Shown: positions 8,611-18,038 of the stretch, one piece after another
Numbering within the stretch: position 1 is the stretch's first letter
Layout of the letters: each line of letters begins with the position of its first letter
NCBI GenBank assembly: GCA_019218375.1
Contig: JAHUUK010000003.1
Span: 204,850 to 268,849 of the forward strand
Direction of reading: 5' to 3'
DNA: 64,000 bases
Source of the DNA: Dermabacteraceae bacterium TAE3-ERU5
GTDB taxonomy: Bacteria; Actinomycetota; Actinomycetes; Actinomycetales; Dermabacteraceae
The notes under the pieces: model-generated
Told to the model about the DNA's origin: nothing
Seen by the model: only the letters and a program-made list of their open reading frames with translations
Database searches by the model: none
Made by a program: the position numbers and the translations under genes

Positions 8611-9477
8611 TTAGCTGACGCGCAGGCTGGATATTACTTCTTCCAAGGCGGCGCGGTGCCCGGGAACGTCGGCGGCAACGTCGGAAACGAGCGCTGCACG
8701 GCGGCCATCGCCGGTTTCGACGATAATCGCCGTCACGACCGAACTGGAGGTCGTGGTGAGCCGCTGCGAGTTGAAGTTGTAAACCGCCTGCACTTTCCAG
8801 GCCCGGTGGCCGTCCACGGTTATCGCGCTGGAAGAATAATCGGTCACCAGGGAATCGTCGCCAAATTCTTCGTACACCCCGGCGGAGGTCGCATAGCACT
8901 GGAAGATCGCCTCGGCCGCCTGTTTATCTCCCGGATAGGCCTGGCCCGGCTCCCACACGACCCGGCCCAGCGTGACCACGCTGTACCAGTTCCCCTCCAC
9001 GTGCGCGCCGCGCCCCACCGTGTCGGTCAGGTAGCCGATTTCCTGCCCCCAGCTTTGCCCGAAGAAATCCGGGTAGGTTGCCGTCAGCCCCGCCACTGAT
9101 ACCGCATCGCCGGATTCTCTGGCGCGGTAGCTTGCGGGCGGGTGATAGCAGGGCTTGGTCGGAGCGGTGGTGAAGATGGGCGGCGGCGGTGTCTCATCCG
9201 GTTTGTCCGGCGGCGGCGTGTATTCCTGCCCGGTATGCACCGGCTCGGTGTTCAGCGGCTGGCCGCGCAGCGCAGAAACGTCGCTATCTTGGCCCCGGAA
9301 GAAGGTCAGCCACAAAATCAGCAGCAGCGCTAAAACCAGCACCGAGCCGCCGATGAGAATTGAAAGCACGGTGCGGTGGGTGTCGTCGTGCCGCTGCGGC
9401 GCGGGGGAGGCGGCGTTTGCCGCGTTGTGATCCGGCAGCGAGATCTGCTGACCGGAGTTGTTCTGCGGTGGCTGCAC
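8611..9477 (-). CDS. Membrane-anchored protein of unknown function
   Basis: 288 residues if translation starts at GTG 9477, 6 nt after a GGGGAG site; ATG 9483 and GTG 9516 are in frame upstream. A short cytosolic segment is followed by one membrane helix (TVLSILIGGSVLVLALLLIL), a Pro/Thr-rich linker, and an extracytoplasmic domain of ~170 residues with two cysteines (TKPCYHPP, IFQCYAT). The domain shows alternating hydrophobic strands (WYSVVTLGRVVW; HRAWKVQAVYNF). I do not recognise the family. Similar single-pass proteins with a Pro-rich stalk are common in Actinomycetaceae. Confidence 0.8.
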   Translation of the reverse strand: MQPPQNNSGQQISLPDHNAANAASPAPQRHDDTHRTVLSILIGGSVLVLALLLILWLTFFRGQDSDVSALRGQPLNTEPVHTGQEYTPPPDKPDETPPPPIFTTAPTKPCYHPPASYRARESGDAVSVAGLTATYPDFFGQSWGQEIGYLTDTVGRGAHVEGNWYSVVTLGRVVWEPGQAYPGDKQAAEAIFQCYATSAGVYEEFGDDSLVTDYSSSAITVDGHRAWKVQAVYNFNSQRLTTTSSSVVTAIIVETGDGRRAALVSDVAADVPGHRAALEEVISSLRVS

Positions 9478-9592
9478 GCGCATCTCCCCTCTCTTCTTCT
9501 GCCGTAATTTTTGCACATCTAACCTGGGCGGGGTGGCTTGATGTGGGGTAGCGTCAATGCTGACACAGGCTCATAGTTTAGGAGTTTTGCTA

Positions 9593-10462
9593 ATGCGCCC
9601 GCCCATAGCTCTCAGTGTTGCCGGTTCCGACCCCAGCGGCGGAGCTGGAATCCAGGCCGATCTGAAAACCTTTACCGCCCTCGGCGTCTACGGCTGCGCC
9701 GTGGTTACCTCCCTGACCGCGCAAAACACGCAGGGCGTGCAGGGCGTGCAGAGCGTTTCCGGGGACTTCGTGGCCGCGCAGCTGACCTCCGTGCTGGACG
9801 ATTTGCCGGTGCAGGCAACCAAGGTAGGGATGCTTGCCAACGCGGAAATTGCGAGCGCGGTAGCGGACGTGTTTACGCGGCGGCGCGCCGACCTGGGCAG
9901 GCTGGTGTTGGATCCGGTAATGATCGCTACCAGCGGGGACCGGCTGCTGGATGAGGCGGCAATTAGCGTGCTTACCCAGCGCATCATTCCGTTGGCCGAC
10001 GTAATCACGCCGAACCTGCACGAGGCCGCCTACCTGCTGGGGGCAGACCTGGCGACCGACGTGGACGAGATGCGGGAGCAGGCCGACGAACTGCTAGCGC
10101 TGGGGGCGCGCGCCGTGCTGCTTAAAGGCGGCCACCTGCGCGGACGCGAGGTGGTGGACGTCTACCGGGACGGTGAACGCACCGAACTGCTGCGCGGCAC
10201 CATGTTCACCACGCAAAACACGCACGGCACCGGCTGCACGCTGTCCTCCGCGATCGCCGCACAGTTCGCGCGGGTAGCGCGGCTTGCGCAAATGGAGCGC
10301 GAAGCCGGCACGCAACCGCCCGCGAGCGACGACGTGGTGGCGATTGCCAGCGCACGCGAATACCTGGCCAGCGCCATCGAAAACGCGATTGATTGGCGGC
10401 TTTCTAAGACCCCGGAAAGCGGGCACGGCCCGGTAAACCACCTGATCACAGTAGGAGCGTGA
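9593..10462 (+). CDS. thiD: Hydroxymethylpyrimidine/phosphomethylpyrimidine kinase
   Basis: 289 residues from ATG 9593, 8 nt after AGGAG at 9580. It phosphorylates HMP and HMP-P in thiamine synthesis. The ribokinase-fold start is [59 protein letters not shown] and the anion-hole motif [15 protein letters not shown] all fit ThiD. It is followed 7 bp later by tenA. I found no TPP riboswitch in the short upstream region. Confidence 0.96.
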   Translation: MRPPIALSVAGSDPSGGAGIQADLKTFTALGVYGCAVVTSLTAQNTQGVQGVQSVSGDFVAAQLTSVLDDLPVQATKVGMLANAEIASAVADVFTRRRADLGRLVLDPVMIATSGDRLLDEAAISVLTQRIIPLADVITPNLHEAAYLLGADLATDVDEMREQADELLALGARAVLLKGGHLRGREVVDVYRDGERTELLRGTMFTTQNTHGTGCTLSSAIAAQFARVARLAQMEREAGTQPPASDDVVAIASAREYLASAIENAIDWRLSKTPESGHGPVNHLITVGA

Positions 10463-10469
10463 AAAATAG

Positions 10470-11156
10470 ATGCGTGAGCTGACCCCCGCCGGGCCAATCA
10501 CCGCAGAACTGTGGCAGGCCGCCACCCAGATCCGTTCCCGCATCTCTGCCCTGCCCTTTCTGGAGCAGCTTGCCGACGGCACCCTAGCGCCGCGCATATT
10601 CGTGAACTACCTGCAACAGGACGAGTTTTATTTGGCGTCCTACGCGCGGGCGCTGGCGATGCTCGCGACGCGCGCCTACACGTCGGAATCGGCCGAGTTT
10701 TGGGCGCGTAGTGCCAGTGAAGCGGTCACCGCGGAACGCGCCCTGCACGATGACCTATTCAACGACCCGCATCTAAGCGGCCTGATCCGCCCGGAAGTGG
10801 CTTCGCCAACCACCCGCGCCTACGCTAATTTCATGCTCGCCACCTGTGCTTTTGAACCGTACCCGGTGGCTGCGGCAGCGGTTTTGCCCTGTTACTGGGT
10901 GTATGCGGAAGTCGGGGCCGAGCTTGCTGCACGGGCCAAAACGGCTGCCGGTCATCCTTACGCCGCCTGGGTCACCGCATACGATGATGCGGAGTTTCGC
11001 GAGATCGCCCAGCGCGCGATAAACGAGGTGGAATTGGCCTGCACGGGCCTCAGTGAAGCGCTACATGGCAAGATTAAAACTGTTTTTCTGGACGCCACCC
11101 GCTACGAAGAGCTGTTTTGGCTTTCGGCGATGGAATGCGAACAGTGGCAGCTATAG
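10470..11156 (+). CDS. tenA: TenA-family aminopyrimidine aminohydrolase (thiaminase II)
   Basis: 228 residues, all-helical TenA/THI-4 fold. It hydrolyses aminopyrimidine breakdown products of thiamine to HMP, which the preceding ThiD then phosphorylates, so the pair forms a salvage unit. FVNYLQQDEFYLASYARALA holds the substrate-binding Asp/Tyr region. Cys of LPCYWVYAEVG is the expected nucleophile, and YEELFWLSAMECEQW carries the late Glu of the family. The gene starts 7 bp after thiD. Confidence 0.93.
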   Translation: MRELTPAGPITAELWQAATQIRSRISALPFLEQLADGTLAPRIFVNYLQQDEFYLASYARALAMLATRAYTSESAEFWARSASEAVTAERALHDDLFNDPHLSGLIRPEVASPTTRAYANFMLATCAFEPYPVAAAAVLPCYWVYAEVGAELAARAKTAAGHPYAAWVTAYDDAEFREIAQRAINEVELACTGLSEALHGKIKTVFLDATRYEELFWLSAMECEQWQL

Positions 11157-11171
11157 GAGGAAACTGACGAC

Positions 11172-13277
11172 ATGCGCGAAAACCTGCGGCCCGCCCTACC
11201 CGCCAACGACGGCAGCAGTGACCCCTGGCTGTGGCTGGAAGAGATCGAATCGCCGCGGGCGCTGGATTGGGTGCGCGAACATAACCGCAGTTCCGAGCAG
11301 GAAATAGACGCCGACGGGCTGAGCGATATTTTCGCCGCGCAGGTGAAGGAAATCCTGGATTCTAGCGAACGCATCCCGCACGTCGTAAAACGCGGCGAAT
11401 ACGCCTACAACTTCTGGCAGGACGAAGCGCACCCCAAAGGTATCTGGCGCCGCGCCCCGTTTAGCGAATACGCCGCGGGAAACCCGACCTGGGATGTGCT
11501 GCTTGACGTAGACGCGCTAAACCGCGAAGAGGGCGAAGACTGGGTTTGGCACGGGGCGTCGCTGCTGCGCGAAAACGGCACCTACCCGCTCGCTCTCATC
11601 TCTCTATCCCACGGAGGCAGTGATGCGGACGTAACGCGAGAGTTCGACCTCGTGGCCCGCCGCTTCGTTCCCGAAAGCGAGGGCGGGTTTTTCCGGCCCG
11701 CCGCGAAGGGCGAGCTTTCCTGGATAGACCGCGACAGCGTCACCGTCTACACCGATTTTGGCCCCGATTCGCTCACCCTTTCGGGCTACGCACGCCAGGG
11801 GAGGATCTGGCGGCGCGGCCAGGCCCTAACAGACGCGGAAATGGTGGCGCAGGCCGGAGAGGACGATAACGCGCTCGCTATCTGGCACGAACAAACCCCC
11901 GGTTACGAACGCACCTGGGTAAACGTCAGCCACACCTTCTACACCTCCACCACATACCTGCTGCGGGACGGCGCGCCCCAGCGCATAGACGTGCCCGACC
12001 ACGCGCAGGTGTCGGCCTTCCGCGACACCCTGCTGATCCTGCCGCGTAAGGACTGGGAACTGAACGGCACCACCTATCTGGCGGGCAGCCTTCTAGCTAC
12101 CTCGCTCACCGCTTACCTAGCGGGGGAGCGCGAAGTGCAGCCGCTCTTCACTCCCGACTCCGCCCGCGTGCTGCAGGACCTGTGCGTAACCGCAAACTAC
12201 CTGCTGCTCACCCTTTCCGAGCACGTAAACACCCGCCTCCACGCCGTCTGGCACGACGGCGAAGACTGGGTGCAGGCACCCGTTTTCACCAAGCTAACGG
12301 GAACCGTGAGCGCCCGCGCCGTGGACCGAGAGGTAAGCGACGAGGTCTGGCTGACCGCCGCCGGATTCCTTTCCCCGGCCTCCCTCTATCTGGGGGATCT
12401 GGGGGGCGTCTCCTCCGGCGAAGGCAGCAGCCAGCGGCTCCTGCGGAGCGAACCCAGCCACTTTTCGGCAGATGGGCTGCGGGTTGAACAGCACTTCGCG
12501 CTCAGCGACGACGGCACCCGTATCCCCTACTACCAGGTCGGCCCCGAAAACCCGCACCCTGAGGCGCCGACCCTGCTTTACGGCTACGGCGGTTTTGAGG
12601 TTTCGCTGCAGCCCGCCTACTACGCCAGCATCGGAAAGACCTGGTGCGAACGCGGCGGCACCTTCGTGCTGGCCAACATTCGCGGCGGCGGTGAATACGG
12701 TCCGCGCTGGCACCAGGCCGCCCTGCGCGAAAAGCGCCCCCGCGCCTACGAAGATTTCGCGGCGGTAGCCAAGGACCTCATCGCGCGCGGCGTAACGCAG
12801 CCCTCCCGCCTGGCCTGCCAGGGCGGCAGCAACGGCGGGCTGCTCACCGGCAACATGCTGGCCAGCTATCCAGAACTGTTCGGGGCCATCGTGATTCAGG
12901 TGCCGCTTATCGACATGAAGCGGTACACGAAACTGCTCGCGGGGTATTCCTGGATGGCGGAATACGGCGACCCCGAGGGAGAAGACTGGGACTACCTGCG
13001 TAATTACAGCCCCTATCACCTGCTCGATGAGGCTACCGAATACCCGCCCACGCTGGTGACTACCTCCACGCGAGACGATCGGGTGCACCCCGGCCACGCC
13101 CGCAAACTCGTGGCGGCGCTGGAAAGCATCGGCAAGAACGTGCGGCTGTGGGAGAACGTCGAAGGCGGTCACGGCGGCGCCGCAGATAATGCCCAGCGTG
13201 CCCGCATGACCGCCCTAATGATGGCGTTCCTGTGGCAGCAAGTGGGCGCGGGCGCGCCCGGAAGCGCGACAGAGTGA
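11172..13277 (+). CDS. S9-family prolyl oligopeptidase-like serine peptidase
   Basis: 701 residues. The N-terminal ~400 residues form the beta-propeller gate (opening DPWLWLEEIESPRALDWVREHN is typical of S9A enzymes). The C-terminal alpha/beta-hydrolase domain has the triad Ser553 (GGSNGG), Asp635/636 (STRDDRVHPGHA) and His667 (VEGGHGG). No signal peptide is seen, so it should act in the cytosol on short peptides. An AGGAGG site follows the tenA stop. It overlaps the next gene by GTGA and may work on the peptides imported by the ABC system at 24.8 kb; that link is only inference. Confidence 0.94.
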   Translation: MRENLRPALPANDGSSDPWLWLEEIESPRALDWVREHNRSSEQEIDADGLSDIFAAQVKEILDSSERIPHVVKRGEYAYNFWQDEAHPKGIWRRAPFSEYAAGNPTWDVLLDVDALNREEGEDWVWHGASLLRENGTYPLALISLSHGGSDADVTREFDLVARRFVPESEGGFFRPAAKGELSWIDRDSVTVYTDFGPDSLTLSGYARQGRIWRRGQALTDAEMVAQAGEDDNALAIWHEQTPGYERTWVNVSHTFYTSTTYLLRDGAPQRIDVPDHAQVSAFRDTLLILPRKDWELNGTTYLAGSLLATSLTAYLAGEREVQPLFTPDSARVLQDLCVTANYLLLTLSEHVNTRLHAVWHDGEDWVQAPVFTKLTGTVSARAVDREVSDEVWLTAAGFLSPASLYLGDLGGVSSGEGSSQRLLRSEPSHFSADGLRVEQHFALSDDGTRIPYYQVGPENPHPEAPTLLYGYGGFEVSLQPAYYASIGKTWCERGGTFVLANIRGGGEYGPRWHQAALREKRPRAYEDFAAVAKDLIARGVTQPSRLACQGGSNGGLLTGNMLASYPELFGAIVIQVPLIDMKRYTKLLAGYSWMAEYGDPEGEDWDYLRNYSPYHLLDEATEYPPTLVTTSTRDDRVHPGHARKLVAALESIGKNVRLWENVEGGHGGAADNAQRARMTALMMAFLWQQVGAGAPGSATE

Positions 13278-14590
13278 GGCAAATCAGGCACGACAGGCTC
13301 CGCCAGGACGAACTGCTGCTGATCCGTAACGACATCTTCACGGTTTACCGGCCCGTGGAAGAAGGCGCGGCGCCGCTGTTTCCCCTGCGCTACGCCCGCA
13401 CCCGGCCGGGAAACGAAAGGGTGCCCGCGCTGATAGTGCCCGGCGGTCCCGGCACGGCCTCCGTGCTGCCCTTCGACCAGGCCAGGAAACTGTTTGCGGG
13501 GCGCGGTATCGACGCCGTGATGATGGAACATCGCGGCGTAGGCCTTTCCCGGCTGGACGCACGCGGCAGGCAAATTCCCCCCGCCGCGATCACCACCGAC
13601 GCGGTGGTGGCGGACATGCGCGCCGTCCTCGACCATGCGCGCATCCCGCGCGCCTGCCTCTACGGCACCGGATACGGCGCCTATCTCTGCCTGGCGTTTG
13701 CGCTGCGCTACCCGGAACGCACCGATTCCCTCGTACTTGATTCCCCACTGGTGGCGGCCAGCGATCAGGTTTGGTCGCGCCGCGTGCTGCGCGAAAAACT
13801 CTGGTCGCGCCCCGGAGAAAACCCGCTCGCGGCGCGGGTGCGGGATCTGGTGGCCGACGGCACGTTAGACCCGCTAGAAGCGGGGCACGGCCTACGTGCG
13901 GTACACGAAATTGGTGGCCCGGCGGCGGTGGAAAAACTCATCGGTCTGCTCGGCGAAGCCGGTCCCGGTCTAACCTGGACGCTGATCGTGGCGGCCATGA
14001 AACAGCACTTCTTCAGCCACGCCCCCTACGTGCAAGAAAACGATCTGCTGCACGACTTAGCGTTCAGGGAACTGGGGCGCGGCAGCTACGCCGACGGCCT
14101 ACCGCTAGACACCGCCAGCCCGCTGATGCCGATTCCCAGCCCCGCCGCCGGGCCGCTGCTTGCCCCCGATGGGCACTGGGACAAGCTTTCGCAAATCCGG
14201 GTGCCGGTAACCGTGCTGTCGGGCACCTGGGACGTTACGTGCCCGCCCGAACTAGCCGCGGAAGCAGCCCGACGCATTCCGCAGGCGCAGCTAATTCGCG
14301 TTCCCGAAACCGGCTTCAGCGTTCTGGATGCCCGCGCGGGAGCCGCCGCCATCGCAACCCAGTGGACGCTGCGGGGATCGGCCGCGGAACTGGCTAGCAG
14401 GGAAGATGAGCTGCTCACCCTGCCGCGCACGGCGAGCGGGCAGGTGCTAAACGGGTCGGTGCAGCTCGGGTTGGCCGCAGAAAGCCTCAGCCCTTTACGT
14501 TGGCGCATACAGCGCGCCAAAGTCAGACGCGCCCAGGACCCGGGCGCGCGCCGCCGGAACCGTCGCGCACACGCGCAAGGAAGACGATAA
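13274..14590 (+). CDS. Alpha/beta-hydrolase-fold protein lacking nucleophile and catalytic His
   Basis: 438 residues from the GTG that overlaps the peptidase stop (GTGA). The fold matches proline iminopeptidase-like hydrolases: oxyanion segment IVPGGPGTASVLPF, DAVMMEHRGVGLS, the elbow YGTGYGAYLCLAFALRYPER, and a C-terminal Asp in SGTWDVTCPPELA (Asp320). At the elbow the serine of G-x-S-x-G is Gly133, and the usual GHS near the end is GFS (Phe348). The triad is therefore missing two of three residues. It sits between an active S9 peptidase and an exporter. It may be a binding or regulatory pseudoenzyme. The Arg-rich C-terminus runs into the next start codon. Confidence 0.87.
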   Translation: MRQIRHDRLRQDELLLIRNDIFTVYRPVEEGAAPLFPLRYARTRPGNERVPALIVPGGPGTASVLPFDQARKLFAGRGIDAVMMEHRGVGLSRLDARGRQIPPAAITTDAVVADMRAVLDHARIPRACLYGTGYGAYLCLAFALRYPERTDSLVLDSPLVAASDQVWSRRVLREKLWSRPGENPLAARVRDLVADGTLDPLEAGHGLRAVHEIGGPAAVEKLIGLLGEAGPGLTWTLIVAAMKQHFFSHAPYVQENDLLHDLAFRELGRGSYADGLPLDTASPLMPIPSPAAGPLLAPDGHWDKLSQIRVPVTVLSGTWDVTCPPELAAEAARRIPQAQLIRVPETGFSVLDARAGAAAIATQWTLRGSAAELASREDELLTLPRTASGQVLNGSVQLGLAAESLSPLRWRIQRAKVRRAQDPGARRRNRRAHAQGRR

Positions 14591-16065
14591 TGACGCAAGA
14601 AACCCGCCGTCCCTGGCTGGCGCTCGCCGTGCTGGTGATGCCGGTGCTGCTCATCAGCATCGATATGTCGGTACTGAGCATCGCGATTCCGGCGATCAGC
14701 GAAGACCTGCAACCCTCCACCACCCAGCTGCTGTGGATAGTGGATATTTATTCGCTCCTCCTTGCCGGGCTGCTCATCCCGATGGGGTACTTGGGGGACA
14801 CGATAGGCAGGCGGAAACTGCTGCTGAGCGGGGCGTTAGTGTTTGGCCTGGCATCGCTGGGGGCGGCCTTTGCGCGCAGCCCGGAAATGTTGCTGGCGGC
14901 GCGTTTGGTGCTGGGGATCGGCGGGGCCACCCTGATGCCCGCCACCCTGGCTTTGCTGCGGGTGATCTTCCCCGACCCCGATAGACGCAGGATGGCGATA
15001 GCGGTCTGGGCGGCGGCGTTCTCGGTAGGTGCGGCCGCCGGTCCGCTGTTTGGCGGCATTTTGCTGGGGGCGTTCAGCTGGGGAGCGGTGTTCTTAATCA
15101 ACGTGCCGGTCATGCTGGTATTCCTGGTGGCCGCCCGCCTGCTGGTTCCCGAATCGCGGCCCGGGGCCGGGGCGGGGATCGATCTGCTTTCGGTATTTCT
15201 GGTGCTGACAGGGATGATCGGCGCTGTGTGGAGCGTAAAAGAGGCGGTGCACGCCCCCCACTGGGGAATCGCCCCGGTTGCCGTGGCCGCGCTGGCGCTG
15301 CTGGTGGTGTTCGTGAGGCGACAGCGGACCCTCGCCAACCCGTTGCTGGAACTTTCCCTATTTTCACTGCCGGAATTTCGCGGCGCTCTTGCCACCAACA
15401 CCGTGATGATTTTTAGCGTGGTCGGCGTGATGTTCTTCCTGCCCCAGTATTTCCTTTTAGTTTGGGAAATGACCCCCTTCAAAGTGGGGCTTTACCTCTT
15501 GCCGCTCGCCATTTCCACGGTGGCCGGGGCAATGCTTTCTCCGCTTTTGCTGCGCTTCTTTACGGCGCGCACGGTTATTAGCGGCGGCCTGCTTCTCGCC
15601 GCTAGCGGTTTAACCCTGTGCGCTGCATTAATACTTTCTGAAGGTTCGCTTATTGCGGTTTGTGCGGGAACTGTTTTGCTCGGAATCGGTTCGGGATTCG
15701 CGGAGACGCTGACTAACGACGTCATCTTGGAAGCCGCCCCGGAGGAACGCGCAGGGGCGGCGTCGGCCATTTCCGAGACGGGCTACGAGCTGGGCGGCGC
15801 CCTGGGAACAGCCCTGCTGGGCAGCCTTGGCATGGGCATTTACGCGACAAAACTGGCCGCGGCGCTGCCCGAGCTGCCGCACGCGGCCCTGCAAACCCTG
15901 GGCGGTGCGCACCGGGTAGCGGAGGGCACGAAAACGGCTTACTCGCTGGTAACCGAAGCGAATCATGCTTTTGCGGCGGGTAGCGCCGCAGCGTGTCTCG
16001 CGGCGGGCATATTATGCGCCGCAATAGCGTTTTACGCCGCTTATGCCCTTCGTGTGCGCGCGTGA
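14590..16065 (+). CDS. MFS drug/metabolite exporter (DHA2, 14-TM type)
   Basis: 491 residues from the ATG in TAATG overlapping the hydrolase stop. About 14 hydrophobic helices are visible. DMSVLSIAIPAISEDL (motif D1-like), GYLGDTIGRRKLLLSGALVF (motif A) and LVLGIGGATLMPATLALLRV (motif B/C region) fit the EmrB/QacA/SmvA family of proton-driven exporters. Substrate unknown. Translation coupling with the two upstream genes suggests that peptidase, pseudo-hydrolase and exporter are made together. Confidence 0.92.
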   Translation: MTQETRRPWLALAVLVMPVLLISIDMSVLSIAIPAISEDLQPSTTQLLWIVDIYSLLLAGLLIPMGYLGDTIGRRKLLLSGALVFGLASLGAAFARSPEMLLAARLVLGIGGATLMPATLALLRVIFPDPDRRRMAIAVWAAAFSVGAAAGPLFGGILLGAFSWGAVFLINVPVMLVFLVAARLLVPESRPGAGAGIDLLSVFLVLTGMIGAVWSVKEAVHAPHWGIAPVAVAALALLVVFVRRQRTLANPLLELSLFSLPEFRGALATNTVMIFSVVGVMFFLPQYFLLVWEMTPFKVGLYLLPLAISTVAGAMLSPLLLRFFTARTVISGGLLLAASGLTLCAALILSEGSLIAVCAGTVLLGIGSGFAETLTNDVILEAAPEERAGAASAISETGYELGGALGTALLGSLGMGIYATKLAAALPELPHAALQTLGGAHRVAEGTKTAYSLVTEANHAFAAGSAAACLAAGILCAAIAFYAAYALRVRA

Positions 16066-16199
16066 GTTATGTTTCATCACCGTGCAAATCTGGTACTGAC
16101 AGTGTTTCTCAGGCATGCTTAAAGGAGAGGGTTTTCGTCTCGTGTATCACGCGGTGACGCAACATTCTCGTTTCCCAACCCCGACTGAGAGAGCTAACA

Positions 16200-17357
16200 A
16201 TGAATGATTTTCTCGCCGGTCTCCAGCTGCCCGTGGTAGCTAAGACCGCCATCTTCGCAGTGCTTATTCTGCTGGTGACCTGGATTATTGCCACCGTGCT
16301 GAAGAGCGCAATCGTGAAGCTGTCGGAGCGTGTCGCGTTCCTGAACCGCACTGATGGCAACGGACAGGCCCTCGGTACCACCCTTGGCACCATCGCTTCG
16401 CTGGTTGTCTGGCTGTTCGGCCTGATGGCCCTCATGGATCTGTTCGGTCAGCACAACGCTCTGGCCCCGATCCGCGCCATGCTCGAGAGCTTCCTCGGCT
16501 ACCTGCCCCGCCTCATCGGCGCTGGCATCATCCTGTTCGTGGGCGTCATGGTCGCCAAGATCGTGCGCACCCTCATCGAGACCGCTATGGGCGCTGCTAG
16601 CGTTGACAAGCGCCTCGCTAGCGTCATGCCGGGCAAGAAGGGCGCCGACGCCAAGCCGTTCCCGCTGACCAACCTGGTTGCTTCCTTCGTCTTCGTGATG
16701 ATCGTCCTGGTCGTTGCTATCGCCGCTGTTGAGACCCTCGAGATCGAAGCGATCTCCGTCCCGCTGACCGCGATGCTGACCACCGTCTTTGACATGATCC
16801 CCGCGATCGTTACCGCTGCCGTTCTGTTCACCGCTGGTGCACTCCTCGGTGGCTTCCTCGGCAACTTCGCTGAGAGCGCCATCTCCGCCACCGGCGTTGA
16901 CGGCAAGGTACACAGCCTCGGCCTGCTCCCGCAGGGCACCAACCTGTCCAAGCTCGTGGCTATCGTTATCCACGCTGTTCTGGTTGTTCTGTTCGCCATC
17001 ATGGCGTTCGACGTCCTCAACCTGCCGCAGGTTAGCGCGATCCTGAACGACGTTCTGAGCCTCACCGGCCAGGTCCTCTTCGGCGCTGTCATCATCGCCC
17101 TCGGCGTTGTTGTTGCCAAGTTCCTGACCACCCTCGTCAGCGGCCCGGTCAAGCCGGTCCTGTACTGGGGCGTCATCGTTCTGTTCTCCGCCATGGGCCT
17201 CAAGTTCATGGGCATCGCAGACTCCATCGTGAACCTGGCCTTCGGTGCCGCAGTGATCGGCGTTGCCGCCGCTGCCGCCCTGGCCTACGGCCTCGGTGGC
17301 CGCGAAGCCGCTGCCCGTTCCCTCGAGAACGTTGGCAAGTGCAAGAAGGAGATCTGA
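16200..17357 (+). CDS. Mechanosensitive-channel-like membrane protein with TM_helix repeats
   Basis: 385 residues with repeated long hydrophobic helices. The unit xxxPRLIGAGIILFVGVMVAK recurs as ...TNLSKLVAIVIHAVLVVLF and GAVIIALGVVVAKFLTTLVS. This is the pattern of the TM_helix (PF05552) repeat of CmpX-like proteins, here without a recognisable MscS beta domain. Codon use is strongly biased (GTT, GCT, CTC, AAG) compared with the neighbours, as in highly expressed genes. A purine-rich GAGAG site precedes ATG. An intrinsic terminator follows at 17389. Confidence 0.82.
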   Translation: MNDFLAGLQLPVVAKTAIFAVLILLVTWIIATVLKSAIVKLSERVAFLNRTDGNGQALGTTLGTIASLVVWLFGLMALMDLFGQHNALAPIRAMLESFLGYLPRLIGAGIILFVGVMVAKIVRTLIETAMGAASVDKRLASVMPGKKGADAKPFPLTNLVASFVFVMIVLVVAIAAVETLEIEAISVPLTAMLTTVFDMIPAIVTAAVLFTAGALLGGFLGNFAESAISATGVDGKVHSLGLLPQGTNLSKLVAIVIHAVLVVLFAIMAFDVLNLPQVSAILNDVLSLTGQVLFGAVIIALGVVVAKFLTTLVSGPVKPVLYWGVIVLFSAMGLKFMGIADSIVNLAFGAAVIGVAAAAALAYGLGGREAAARSLENVGKCKKEI

Positions 17358-17388
17358 GCCCTAAGGCTTAGCTAACTTTCTAAAGAGG

Positions 17389-17420
17389 AAGGCCCCGCCG
17401 TACGGCGGGGCCTTTCTTTT
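17389..17420 (+). terminator. Intrinsic terminator after the TM_helix protein
   Basis: 12-bp GC-rich stem 17389-17400 / 17403-17414 followed by TTCTTTT. Confidence 0.9.
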
Positions 17421-17492
17421 GCGCCTTGTTCTTCTACGTCTTGTGCCCGGCCCTTTGCCAAACCCGCACCCGCCCGTCGGGACGGGAACCCC

Positions 17493-18038
17493 TTACCGCC
17501 TGTTAGCCAGCCAGAAGGTGCAAAGCGCAAGCCCCGCCACCGTAGCGGCGGTAAACGCCCCGCCCGCGGCGGGTAAGGCAAGACCCGGCAGGAATAGCAG
17601 CAATGCCGCGCACGCGGTGCCAAGGGCGCAGCACAGCAGCAGCGAACGCAGGAAGGGCCACCAGAGGGCGGCGGAAAACCTGGCGTGTGCCGGAGCGGCG
17701 GCAGCGAGCGCCCAAGCCTGGTGGGAGACGCACAGCAAAATCCCGGCGGCGAAAGCGGTTTCCCAAGCGAGCGTCGGGTTTGCCGCATACATCAGCACGG
17801 CTCCCGCCGTGCAGGCCAGCCCCGCGTACGAATCCGGGTGGAACGACGCCCAGGCAGCGCCCCCGCACAAAGCCAGACAGCCACCCCAGGCCCAAACATT
17901 ATGAGCGGGATAGCCCAGCAAAAACAGGGTCAGGAGAGCGCAAAGCAAGGCCAGCGTACGTACCGCGTACTGGCCTCGGCTGGTTAGGGAAAGCGCGTCG
18001 CGCCATGCCAATACGCGTTCGATCAGTCGATTAGTCAT
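17493..18038 (-). CDS. Multi-pass membrane protein, last gene of the MoxR/DUF58 operon
   Basis: 181 residues. It has a short basic N-terminus and five to six hydrophobic helices rich in Ala, Leu and Cys. No family recognised. The start overlaps the DUF58 stop (ATGA), so it is translated with that gene and probably belongs to the same membrane-associated system. Confidence 0.8.
   Translation of the reverse strand: MTNRLIERVLAWRDALSLTSRGQYAVRTLALLCALLTLFLLGYPAHNVWAWGGCLALCGGAAWASFHPDSYAGLACTAGAVLMYAANPTLAWETAFAAGILLCVSHQAWALAAAAPAHARFSAALWWPFLRSLLLCCALGTACAALLLFLPGLALPAAGGAFTAATVAGLALCTFWLANRR

Noticed and set aside
9484..9592. TPP riboswitch before thiD
   Set aside because: The gap is only ~110 bp and I could not find the conserved THI-box elements.
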